Below are positions 52,785-60,986 of a stretch of DNA of 64,000 nt, one piece after another (within the stretch, counting starts at the first letter, position 1; the number at the start of each line of letters is the position of its first letter). A model generated the notes under the pieces. That model made no database searches. It was not told where the DNA came from and was given only the letters and a program-made list of their open reading frames with translations. Location of the stretch: assembly GCA_022821965.1 (NCBI GenBank), contig JAJECN010000017.1:62001-126000 (forward strand), in the 5' to 3' direction. Made by a program: the position numbers and the translations under genes. The DNA comes from Candidatus Poribacteria bacterium. GTDB lineage: Bacteria; Poribacteria; WGA-4E; WGA-3G.

Positions 52785-54337
52785 TGTGAGTCTCCAACAT
52801 TTGCATAGAAAAACGGCGGCATTGTCAAGGCAACCACATCGTCATCGCCGGAGATTTCGCGTGCCATTGCGAGCGCATCGTCTAAATTTTTCGCCCAATC
52901 AACACCCAACCGCTGCGCCACTCTCGGCTCCTTCGGACCGACAAGAATCACCTTCGCCAGATATTTCAACGGGTACGTCGCCCAATACCAGACAGTGAAC
53001 GGATGAAAACCGTGGTGTGCGAACTTGTTCCGATAACAATCAATAAGATACTCGTCCTTCGCGTATTTTTCCTGAAACTTCTGCTGCATCTCAAAGGGTT
53101 CCGTCGTTTCGGCGAGGACTTCATCGTAAAACTGCTTGTAGGCGACGTGATACTCTTCGTGGAAAATTTCGTATGTTGGGTTCATGATGATAACAACGCC
53201 GTCTTTTTTGATGATGGGTTTGTTGTAGAACCAGTTGAAGACGTAGCCTAAGATGTCGCTCACCACTAAAACGGGATTAATACGCGCATCGACAGCGTAG
53301 GGACTCATATCGGGAAGTCCGAAAACCAACGTGCTGAACTGACGCGGGATGTCTATTGCCAACTGATCCTTCATTGATTCCAACGTTCTTGCATGGACGG
53401 CATCGATATCGCCTGCGTTGATCTGTATCGGTTCATAGTCCGTCCGCACACTCTTGAGAATCGCGTAGCGCAGTGATTCGGGCAGGAGTGATAAAGTCGC
53501 CGGTGTAAAGGCTTTTATGACGCGCTCTGCCACGTTACAGTCGCTGTTTGGTTTCCCGACATAGCGAAGATGAAATGGATAGATCGCACCGTTCATTGCT
53601 GCTTCGAGTACCAAGATGGGGGTCTCTTTCTGAATGAGACGACTCATCCGCTCAATACAGGCATGCATGTGCGAACCTTCCGGCTGCATCACGTGTGGAC
53701 TTTCCGATGTCATGTGTGGTGAGTGGTGCGGTGCGATGGAGTTATACGTCCCAAGACCCACAGCGACAGATTTATGCCCACCGTTGAGTGGGATCTGTAT
53801 CGTATCCACATAAATCACCAGATCAGCTTCAAGCACGGCTTTATCTGTCTCAACGATTTCGTCTTTTTCTGTGTGCCCTACATGAACAATCTGCTCTGCG
53901 TCCTCCGCATCGAAGTTTCGGAGTTGGTGTGGATAGAACTCGTCCATAATGTTTTTGCCGAGCATATAGGCGAGTTCGTGTTCCTTCATCTTGCGGTGTA
54001 GCGCAACGGCACATATCAGTTGAATATTCTTTTTCTCCACACCGTACCCGTAGAGCATCCGTAGGAGCGTCTCAATCATAATCTGCCGCATATCCGGCTT
54101 TTTCGTGGCTGGAAAGGGTTGGCAGTTGTCGTCAAACAAAATAAGCACTTTTGCGTTGCCGTTGACGAGTTCGCGCAGCGGTGGCATCTCAAGTGGGTTT
54201 TCAAAGGCGTGTTGCGTGTGTTCGCTCAGTGCGTCGCGCTTGATTCCCGGTAGCGGAGGTTTCGCGTAGTAGACCTCAGAATTGTCCGGTAGTTTCGCGT
54301 TGATGAGATGGTTTCCAAAGTAAGTAAAATATTTCAT
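52781..54337 (-). CDS. LarA-like protein (nickel-dependent lactate racemase family, DUF2088)
   Basis: A 518-aa member of the LarA superfamily, longer than lactate racemase (about 425 aa). Family marks are AKVLILFDDNCQPFP near the cofactor site, ICAVALHRKMKEHEL (GxHR-like), and DLVIYVDTIQIPLNGGHKSVAVGLGTYNSI. Most LarA relatives act as racemases or epimerases on 2-hydroxy acids using a nickel-pincer nucleotide. The larB, larC and larE genes needed to make that cofactor are not in the window. No ribosome site precedes ATG 54337. Specificity unknown. Confidence 0.85.
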   Translation of the reverse strand: MKYFTYFGNHLINAKLPDNSEVYYAKPPLPGIKRDALSEHTQHAFENPLEMPPLRELVNGNAKVLILFDDNCQPFPATKKPDMRQIMIETLLRMLYGYGVEKKNIQLICAVALHRKMKEHELAYMLGKNIMDEFYPHQLRNFDAEDAEQIVHVGHTEKDEIVETDKAVLEADLVIYVDTIQIPLNGGHKSVAVGLGTYNSIAPHHSPHMTSESPHVMQPEGSHMHACIERMSRLIQKETPILVLEAAMNGAIYPFHLRYVGKPNSDCNVAERVIKAFTPATLSLLPESLRYAILKSVRTDYEPIQINAGDIDAVHARTLESMKDQLAIDIPRQFSTLVFGLPDMSPYAVDARINPVLVVSDILGYVFNWFYNKPIIKKDGVVIIMNPTYEIFHEEYHVAYKQFYDEVLAETTEPFEMQQKFQEKYAKDEYLIDCYRNKFAHHGFHPFTVWYWATYPLKYLAKVILVGPKEPRVAQRLGVDWAKNLDDALAMAREISGDDDVVALTMPPFFYANVGDSQ

Positions 54338-54683
54338 TTAAACCGAGTAACTCGCTTCATGATACAGTTTCAATCGTTTTGCAATCACCTATCTATTTTA
54401 GCATACTTTATGTGAATGTGCAAATTTTTTATCAGATTTAGGGAACTCATATTGTAGTTGTTATGAGCAAGTTTTGTGCCAACCTAAACTGCATCAAGAC
54501 TGATATTTTTGGCAAAAATTGCACAGAATAGGGCAAGGTTCATACTGGGTTGCACAGAATGGTGCAGTTTCGGGGCTTTCGTTGTTTGACGAGGTTTTTG
54601 GGTTATTTATTACGCTATAAGTCGTTTTGGGATTGGTTAAATTAGTTTTTACAATAAATTATTTGAATTTGTAAATTTTTGAT

Positions 54684-54712
54684 TTGACAAGAAAATATCA
54701 TACAATTATAAT
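54684..54712 (+). promoter_or_regulatory. Consensus sigma-70 promoter of the restriction-modification operon
   Basis: TTGACA (54684-54689) and TATAAT (54707-54712) are separated by exactly 17 bases, a perfect consensus match and the strongest promoter seen in the window. Transcription would start near 54719 and leave a leader of about 160 bases. Confidence 0.85.
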
Positions 54713-54728
54713 AGTCAGAACGTCACTT

Positions 54729-54819
54729 GGTTGGGAATTTCGGTTGTCACGCTTGGGGCAATTCCAACCATTACTAACCGAAAAATGCCATCACTGAAGA
54801 ATGCGAGGTTTATCTCGCA
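54729..54819 (+). promoter_or_regulatory. Structured 5' leader of the restriction-modification operon
   Basis: GGTTGGGAATT (54729-54739) can pair with AATTCCAACC (54760-54769) with one bulge. TTTCGGTT (54738-54745) can pair exactly with AACCGAAA (54776-54783). The two stems overlap at the left arm, so they are alternatives. A further hairpin TGCGAG/CTCGCA spans 54802-54819. The leader could control early endonuclease expression. Confidence 0.5.
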
Positions 54820-54878
54820 ATCCGTAAAAATGGTATCTACACAGCACCTTACAATAGGGAATTATAGGCAGACATATT

Positions 54879-55862
54879 ATGGCGGGAAATAGGTCTCTGC
54901 AAGCTGCGAATAAAGCAAAGCAGGATGAATTTTACACACAACTCCCAGACATCGAGAAAGAGCTAAAGCATTACAGGACGCATTTTCGCGGCAAGACTAT
55001 TTACTGCAATTGCGACGATCCCACCATCAGCAATTTCTTTCGCTACTTTCACCTGAATTTCGCGAAACTTGGACTCAAAAGACTGATCACAACCTGCTAC
55101 AAAAATCGGCAGACAGACCTATTTAGTAAACACGACATGGAAACCGCTGCCAGAGTTGAGTATGTCGGCAATGGAACACAACCCGCCGTATTTCAACTCA
55201 AGGAAGATGGCGATTTCAGAAGCCGCGAATGTATTGAGTTTCTTAAACAGGCAGACATTGTGGTTACAAATCCGCCATTTTCATTGTTCAGGGAGTATAT
55301 CGCGCAACTGGTCGAATACGACAAAAAATTTGTCATCATTGGGAGCATGAACGCGATAACGTACAAGGAGATATTTCCGCTTATCAGGGATGCCAAGCTT
55401 TGGCTTGGTCACGGTCCGGCTGGCAAAGATATGCTTTTTGATGTGCCAGAAGACTATGCGAGAGAATTGGTTAGAAACAAGAAGGAGGGCAGTGCCTACC
55501 GACGGGTGGATGGTGTCATCAAGGGCAGATTGGGGAACGCTGTTTGGTTTACCAATCTCGACCATAGGAAGCGGCACGAAGACCTAATCCTTTACAAGAA
55601 ATACTCTCCTGATGAATATCCGAAGTACGATAATTACGATGCTATCAACGTGAATAAAACTGCTGATATTCCAGTGGATTATGCTGGAGAAATGGGCGTC
55701 CCGATTAGTTTTTTTGACAAACATAGTCCCAATCAGTTTGAAATTATCGGTATGGATCGACCTCTCATAACCCAGCTAACAGGCAAGCAGAGTAGATTTA
55801 AAATCAAAGGCAAAGAGATTTTTGCACGCATCGTTATCCGCAACAAGAGGATACAGCAATGA
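54879..55862 (+). CDS. EcoRI-type adenine-specific DNA methyltransferase
   Basis: A 327-aa enzyme of the EcoRI methylase family. LQAANKAKQDEFYTQLPDIEKEL is the family's N-terminal pattern, IYCNCDDPTISNF the SAM-region equivalent (residues 41-53), and VVTNPPFSLF at 128-137 the catalytic motif IV (NPPF). The C-terminal target-recognition part includes GVPISFFDKHSPNQFEIIG. The stop overlaps the start of the DUF262-HNH gene by four bases. The pair is a probable restriction-modification system in which this methylase protects host DNA. The target sequence cannot be read from the protein. Confidence 0.93.
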   Translation: MAGNRSLQAANKAKQDEFYTQLPDIEKELKHYRTHFRGKTIYCNCDDPTISNFFRYFHLNFAKLGLKRLITTCYKNRQTDLFSKHDMETAARVEYVGNGTQPAVFQLKEDGDFRSRECIEFLKQADIVVTNPPFSLFREYIAQLVEYDKKFVIIGSMNAITYKEIFPLIRDAKLWLGHGPAGKDMLFDVPEDYARELVRNKKEGSAYRRVDGVIKGRLGNAVWFTNLDHRKRHEDLILYKKYSPDEYPKYDNYDAINVNKTADIPVDYAGEMGVPISFFDKHSPNQFEIIGMDRPLITQLTGKQSRFKIKGKEIFARIVIRNKRIQQ

Positions 55863-56944
55863 AAATCGAGTTGTTAGACCTCACAGTGCGAGAGCTTGTC
55901 GAGGATTACAGCGACGATGGCGAAGGCGGCGTGACCGGGTACGGCGGCAAATTGGATATACGACCACCATTTCAGCGGGAGTTTATCTACAAAGACAAGG
56001 AACGTAATGCCGTCATTGATTCCATCCTGAAAGGATTTCCATTGAACGTGATGTACTGGTCAGATCGGGAAAACGGAGAATACGAAATCATTGACGGACA
56101 GCAGCGTACAATCTCCATTGCGCAGTATGTGGATGGAGATTTTTCGTTCAATAATCAATACTTCCACAACCTCCCATCAGACAAACAAGAATTGATATTG
56201 GATTACAAGTTGATGGTCTACGTGTGTACCGGGACCGACAGCGAGAAGTTGGAGTGGTTCAAGACGATCAACATTGCGGGGAAGGAGTTGACCACCCAAG
56301 AACTGCGTAATGCTGTTTACGCCGGAACCTGGTTGTCAGATGCCAAGCGATATTTTAGTCGGAACGGTTGCGCTGCATACCAAATCGGCAATGACTATGT
56401 CAAGGGCTCGCCAATCCGACAAGACTATTTGGAGACAGTAATTAAGTGGATCAGCGGAGACTCGATTGAAGACTACATGGGGAAGCATCAGCACGACGAA
56501 AACGCGTTACCCCTATGGGAGTATTTTCAATCGGTGATCGATTGGGTTGAATCCACTTTCACGAACACAAGACCAAAAATGATGAGGAGCGTAGATTGGG
56601 GTTCGCTGCACAACGACTTTGGAGATGCCGACCTTGACGCTGATGAGATTGAGCAGGAAACTGCCCGCCTTCTATTTGACGATGATGTCCAACGGAAGCC
56701 GGGGATATACCCGTACATTCTGACTCGCGAGGAGAAGCACCTGAACATACGCGCCTTTTCAGACAGCATGAAGCAAAAGGTCTACGAAAAACAGTCCGGC
56801 TTTTGTGTTATCTGTGATGATAAATTCACAATCAAAGAGATGGAAGCAGACCATATCACACCCTGGTCCGAGGGCGGCAAGACCAACGAGGATAATTGCC
56901 AGATGCTTTGTAAAAAGTGTAACAGGGAAAAGTCCGCACGATAA
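55859..56944 (+). CDS. DUF262-HNH endonuclease partner of the methyltransferase
   Basis: A 361-aa protein with an N-terminal DUF262 domain: IRPPFQREFIYKD at 35-47 and EIIDGQQRTISIAQY with DGQQR at 79-83, the nucleotide-handling motif of GmrSD-like and DNA-sulfur-linked systems. A C-terminal HNH nuclease at 316-361 has zinc Cys pairs CVIC and CKKC around ADHITPWSEGG with catalytic His332, and Asn residues further on. ATGA overlaps the methylase stop. It is the predicted restriction component. DUF262 domains often couple nucleotide binding to cleavage of modified DNA, so the methylated state could be either protected or targeted. Confidence 0.9.
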   Translation: MKIELLDLTVRELVEDYSDDGEGGVTGYGGKLDIRPPFQREFIYKDKERNAVIDSILKGFPLNVMYWSDRENGEYEIIDGQQRTISIAQYVDGDFSFNNQYFHNLPSDKQELILDYKLMVYVCTGTDSEKLEWFKTINIAGKELTTQELRNAVYAGTWLSDAKRYFSRNGCAAYQIGNDYVKGSPIRQDYLETVIKWISGDSIEDYMGKHQHDENALPLWEYFQSVIDWVESTFTNTRPKMMRSVDWGSLHNDFGDADLDADEIEQETARLLFDDDVQRKPGIYPYILTREEKHLNIRAFSDSMKQKVYEKQSGFCVICDDKFTIKEMEADHITPWSEGGKTNEDNCQMLCKKCNREKSAR

Positions 56945-57049
56945 TCAGAAATAGGATTGCAATGCTCGCCCATATAGGTCGTATAGACACCATGTCCTAC
57001 ACCAGTCATGCGTAGAAACTGTGTTCTTGTTGGCGTAGTCCTTTAAGGC

Positions 57050-57385
57050 TTATTCTTTCTCGTGGATATCTACTTTAACTTCAAGCCATGAATCCCACCC
57101 GTAACTTGTAGCCACCTCTAAAACAACGTCCTTTGTCCTATTAATCCATTTATCGACGAGTCTTTTATCAACAGCAGCAGAATGGCTGACGACTACGCAG
57201 ATACTCTTTCCATCATTTCCAGTTGTAAAATAGAGGCGGAATGGATGTTCAATTTGAAAGCGAGCATTCAACAGAACTAAGAGCCAATCCAAGCGGGTTG
57301 GTGTATATCTTTCCAATCCTGGGGCATTCTCTAACATTACTATTCTCCCTTGCTTACTATAATCCAAGTTGCCACCTGATACCAA
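57050..57385 (-). CDS. Hypothetical protein in the defence island
   Basis: A 111-aa protein with no recognised family. It contains a hydrophobic strand-helix pattern (RLDWLLVLLNARFQIEHPF, YFTTGNDGKSICVVVSHSA) and a charged C-terminus (VKVDIHEKE), and looks like a small soluble alpha/beta protein. It is flanked by the DUF262-HNH gene, which converges on it, and by the OLD/PARIS-like gene upstream on the same strand 190 bases away. Its position suggests a defence role, but nothing in the sequence shows one. No clear ribosome site. Confidence 0.55.
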   Translation of the reverse strand: MVSGGNLDYSKQGRIVMLENAPGLERYTPTRLDWLLVLLNARFQIEHPFRLYFTTGNDGKSICVVVSHSAAVDKRLVDKWINRTKDVVLEVATSYGWDSWLEVKVDIHEKE

Positions 57386-57575
57386 ATACGCAGAAATTGC
57401 AGGTTCAGGACACCGTAGAATATCAAAATTCGGGAAAATTCCTTGTATTTTGAGTTAAAAACGGTGTTTTTACGCCTAAAATTTTGTAAGTAGCAACTTT
57501 GGTTATTATATCACAATCTTGGTTTAGAAAGTGGCCCGAATTTCCGATGGCAGTACAACATAAATTACCAATGAG

Positions 57576-59162
57576 TCACTCGCCGAAGATGTCTTCGTGT
57601 AGTTCCTCATAAATAGCCATATCAGGTTGAATGCACGGGGCAAGCATGTTCTTCATAAAACTCCTGCTTTTATTCCCAATTTTACGCGGTCGCATAGCAT
57701 TTCTGATAAAAATATGAATTGTTTGAGCAGTATCTTTCAGATCATCAGGAGCTTTACCGTTCGCTACACTTGTTGTGAGAGCATCTCGTTTCGCATCAAG
57801 TAACTCTTGAATCTTATCAGGTATGTTGTGATTTATGCAAAACTTAGTTAGCACTTCGTCATCAAGAAGATAACTTTCAATGTTTCGGAGCGACAAAGTG
57901 CGGATCCTTTCTTTAGCATTCTCTTCAATTTCTTGATCGTCTGCCTCATCTCTGTCTCGGAGTCTAAGGACTTTTGCTCCCCCTATAATTGCCTCAATAA
58001 CGGGGATCAGATATGTGTTAGCCCTTTCTATATCTTCGCAATTACCAATAGAGACAAACCGCGTGTCAGGGTAATGAATCCTAAAAATTGCATTATAGCA
58101 GTCAGCATCAAAATTTGTGCCCTCGCAAAGAATGATCCGCTCGGGTGCTATCAATTTAGCAAGATCACCAAGAGCAATCTCATAGGTTCGTGCCCAGAAA
58201 TTTGGATTGGGCAGAGTAGGTGCGATTGTCGCTTCGTCATCAAAATCGAGATCTTCTCCACCGAAGTCAAGGAATACCACTGAATTTGGATTTTTGCGCC
58301 AGAGGTCTTGTGCCTTGCGGACCATACCTACAGAGTGTGTAGCAATCCAAATTTGAGAATTTTCAGGTATAAGTTTGTAAAGCTGTTCAAGAAGTGGTCC
58401 CTGAAGCTTTGTATGTATATGTGCTTCCGGCTCGTCAAGGCAGAACACTGTATCGTTGAATTCTGACTTGGCAACTATTATGTCCAGAATCAAATCTAAG
58501 GCTGCTTTTTCTCCACTGGATAGATTTAGGTACGAAAATCCATGACTTGTCCCTTTGTTAAATTGAAAAACCTTGTCCCTTGTCAAAGAACCTAAACTGG
58601 TAAGAACCAATTCTGGATCCCTAAATAATACTGAGATTGCGTCTCTTAATTCCCCAAAAATTTCATCTTGAAGGTCACCAATATTTTCTTCGCGTCGACC
58701 TGTTGCTGAACTACGTTCTATCCATTGGTTTAATATTCGACCAAAGTTTAGGGCAACAGCTTGATCGTTGTCCGCCAATAGACTAAATCTGTATTCCGAT
58801 ACTATTGAATTGGTTCGGGTGGCATAACTGCCCACATCTTCTACTAAATCGTTCCTATAGGAGGTACGTATATGTATGCTTCTGTCCCAGTCTTCATCGG
58901 CTTGTGGGTATTCTGTATGGAACTCTACCTGAATTATGGCTTCAGACTGCCCAGATGAGTCAATTTTGTTAAAATAAGAATCACCTGCAATAGATGGACG
59001 ACCTTTTGAATTTTTATACTGGTGTAAGGCATCAAATACGGAGGACTTTCCACTCCCATTTGGACCTATCATCACTACGAGACGTGCTGCCTCAGGTATA
59101 TCTTTTATTGTTAGATTTTTGAAGCGTCTAAAATCTTTCAGACCAATCGATTTTATTTTCAT
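57576..59162 (-). CDS. OLD/PARIS-like ATPase fused to a TOPRIM nuclease domain
   Basis: A 528-aa single-chain defence protein. The ABC-type ATPase has Walker A MIGPNGSGKSS (31-41), signature LNLSSGEKAAL (212-221), Walker B FCLDEPEAH (240-248) and switch ATHSVGM (274-280). After it comes a TOPRIM-like domain: ILCEGTN with Glu347, LRDRDEADD with Asp403 and Asp405, and RNIESYLLDDEVL (426-438), the last typical of DUF4435/AriB-type nucleases. PARIS uses an AriA ATPase and AriB nuclease as separate or fused proteins that sense phage anti-restriction proteins, and OLD nucleases have the same order. It is next to a restriction system, which suits that role. Class assignment is by motif only. Confidence 0.85.
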   Translation of the reverse strand: MKIKSIGLKDFRRFKNLTIKDIPEAARLVVMIGPNGSGKSSVFDALHQYKNSKGRPSIAGDSYFNKIDSSGQSEAIIQVEFHTEYPQADEDWDRSIHIRTSYRNDLVEDVGSYATRTNSIVSEYRFSLLADNDQAVALNFGRILNQWIERSSATGRREENIGDLQDEIFGELRDAISVLFRDPELVLTSLGSLTRDKVFQFNKGTSHGFSYLNLSSGEKAALDLILDIIVAKSEFNDTVFCLDEPEAHIHTKLQGPLLEQLYKLIPENSQIWIATHSVGMVRKAQDLWRKNPNSVVFLDFGGEDLDFDDEATIAPTLPNPNFWARTYEIALGDLAKLIAPERIILCEGTNFDADCYNAIFRIHYPDTRFVSIGNCEDIERANTYLIPVIEAIIGGAKVLRLRDRDEADDQEIEENAKERIRTLSLRNIESYLLDDEVLTKFCINHNIPDKIQELLDAKRDALTTSVANGKAPDDLKDTAQTIHIFIRNAMRPRKIGNKSRSFMKNMLAPCIQPDMAIYEELHEDIFGE

Positions 59163-59326
59163 ATATTACATTCCTGTATTTCGACTCAAAAGATTGGATC
59201 AACATGTAGGCATGTCTTGAACTTCATTCAGTGATCGGATGGACAGAATACTTTCACATCAATGCTAAAGCTGCCCTATGTGATTGGATATAGATGTGTT
59301 CATCAAGAAGTGGGATAGCAACACGT

Positions 59327-60772
59327 TCAAGAATCGGTGCTTTCTCGATTACCAGACAAGCCCAAGGAGCGTTTCTGTTGAAGTTTAGGGCACTTATCCG
59401 CTATGGCTTGAATCTGTTCCGCACTGAAGCCCATTAGATTGAGAAAATGGAGCTCAAATAGCAACTCCATTTTTAGACAGAGAATATATAAATCCTCCCC
59501 TTTAGCAGCATCCGATTCTGAATCTGAATCAGGGTGTGTCAGATGATTTCTCGTATCCACAATAAGTTTTATGAGTAGAGATTTTTCCTCTTCGCCAAAA
59601 AAGTTGTTAAATGCCTCAACCATTCTTCGAATCCGGTCTCTTAATGTCAATTCATTAGCATAATTTAATCTTGCTCCGAACCAATTCCTATCCTTCTTAG
59701 GGAATTCCTTAATAACCCTTCGCCTTATCGTTTTAAACTCATCGTCTGCCATATACTTATCATCACAACTCTCCCGATGGTATGCTTCTAAACCCTGTGC
59801 TAGACTTAGAAATCTTACTTCCAAAGATGGTTGTGGTCTTAATTGTGCCTGAAAGTATAGATTAAAAGCGTGTTCATACTGCTCATAACTCTCAATCCAT
59901 TTATTAATCATTCTCTCGGCACCGTCCTGTATGTCCGAGAATCCAAACAACATCTGATTCCGATCAATCTTAGGCTGATCTTTAGAGTAGTAAAATACAC
60001 TTGGATCATAAATATTGATCTCAGCCAGCGGAGTTATACCAGCCGCAATATTTTGGCGTATCTCCTCTGAAGTTGCTGACATACTATCCAAAGAAACTGT
60101 TTGATTTATGGTAAAACAGAACAAATCAACAATTTTATGCGCGATAGAAAGAAACTGTTTTAACTCCTGAGCATCCTCTGAAATCAATCTGAAATATACC
60201 TTTTGAGTTATTCCTGCCTCCCTAGGACCTAGAGTATCTGGGCGTCCTGCGATGAAAACAATTTCCAACTGCATATCGTCGGCAAGATTAAATGAAATAG
60301 TTTCTGGTAGTTTGTATGATATGGTTGTGGTACCTACTACCTGTCTGTACCGAGCGTTAATAGTGCTAATACCGCTTATCCCAACCCAATCGTCAATTCC
60401 TTCTATAGAAAATTTGAAAGTAGTAAAAAGGGGAATCTCGTTTTGAGGTCGCGGAAAACCAGTAAAAACCTGATTTGCCCAGATTGTTTGGGATGTTTGT
60501 ATTTGCCCAAAATTAAAATTAAATCCACCTGTTGGAGTTTGACAACCATCAAGTATCACAAATCCATATTCTTGAATATGTCCAATTACTCGGTAAAAAT
60601 TATCAAAATTATTCAATAGGGCTGCTATACTTGCCGGATCATTTACAAAGGATCGAGCGACTTCCAGTTCAATCCCCCGTTCATTTGATATTGAGAGTAT
60701 TCCTGGCACAGGTTCAGGGGATTGGGGAATCCAAAAGGTCCCAGACTTCTTGATCTCTTCCTTAATTTTCAC
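59327..60772 (-). CDS. ApeA-like HEPN domain anti-phage protein
   Basis: A 481-aa protein. The N-terminal 200 residues or so are a beta-rich domain of the ApeA N-terminal type (SGTFWIPQSPEPVPGILSIS, GFVILDGCQTP). The C-terminal part is helical with LSLAQGLEAYHRESC at 322-336, the family landmark, and ends in a HEPN RNase motif R408-NHLT-H413 (R-x4-H) in VDTRNHLTHPD. ApeA proteins are single-gene abortive-infection systems. It lies 164 bases upstream of the OLD/PARIS-like gene on the same strand, so cotranscription is possible. Confidence 0.82.
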   Translation of the reverse strand: MKIKEEIKKSGTFWIPQSPEPVPGILSISNERGIELEVARSFVNDPASIAALLNNFDNFYRVIGHIQEYGFVILDGCQTPTGGFNFNFGQIQTSQTIWANQVFTGFPRPQNEIPLFTTFKFSIEGIDDWVGISGISTINARYRQVVGTTTISYKLPETISFNLADDMQLEIVFIAGRPDTLGPREAGITQKVYFRLISEDAQELKQFLSIAHKIVDLFCFTINQTVSLDSMSATSEEIRQNIAAGITPLAEINIYDPSVFYYSKDQPKIDRNQMLFGFSDIQDGAERMINKWIESYEQYEHAFNLYFQAQLRPQPSLEVRFLSLAQGLEAYHRESCDDKYMADDEFKTIRRRVIKEFPKKDRNWFGARLNYANELTLRDRIRRMVEAFNNFFGEEEKSLLIKLIVDTRNHLTHPDSDSESDAAKGEDLYILCLKMELLFELHFLNLMGFSAEQIQAIADKCPKLQQKRSLGLSGNRESTDS

Positions 60773-60986
60773 TGTAGATTTCCTTATTCCAATCTATTTT
60801 ATCTCTAGCTGCAGTGGGATGGGGGCAGGAACAGAGTGAGGGTTCCGTTTTGTAGTAGTGCCACCCGAAACTGATTAATGAAATTATACCACTAAAAACA
60901 TATAAAGTCAATTATGTTTTTGAAACTATAAGGATTCGATGAGGTATGTATGCACTTCCAGAAGAGTAGGAAGGTGAGTGTCTTAA

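Larger units (their letters stand above)
54338..54878. other. AT-rich intergenic region leading into the defence island
   Basis: These 541 bases contain no recognisable gene. The right half carries a consensus promoter (54684-54712) and a structured leader (54729-54819) for the restriction-modification genes. The composition becomes markedly more AT-rich here than in the neighbouring core genes, consistent with the edge of an acquired island. Confidence 0.7.
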
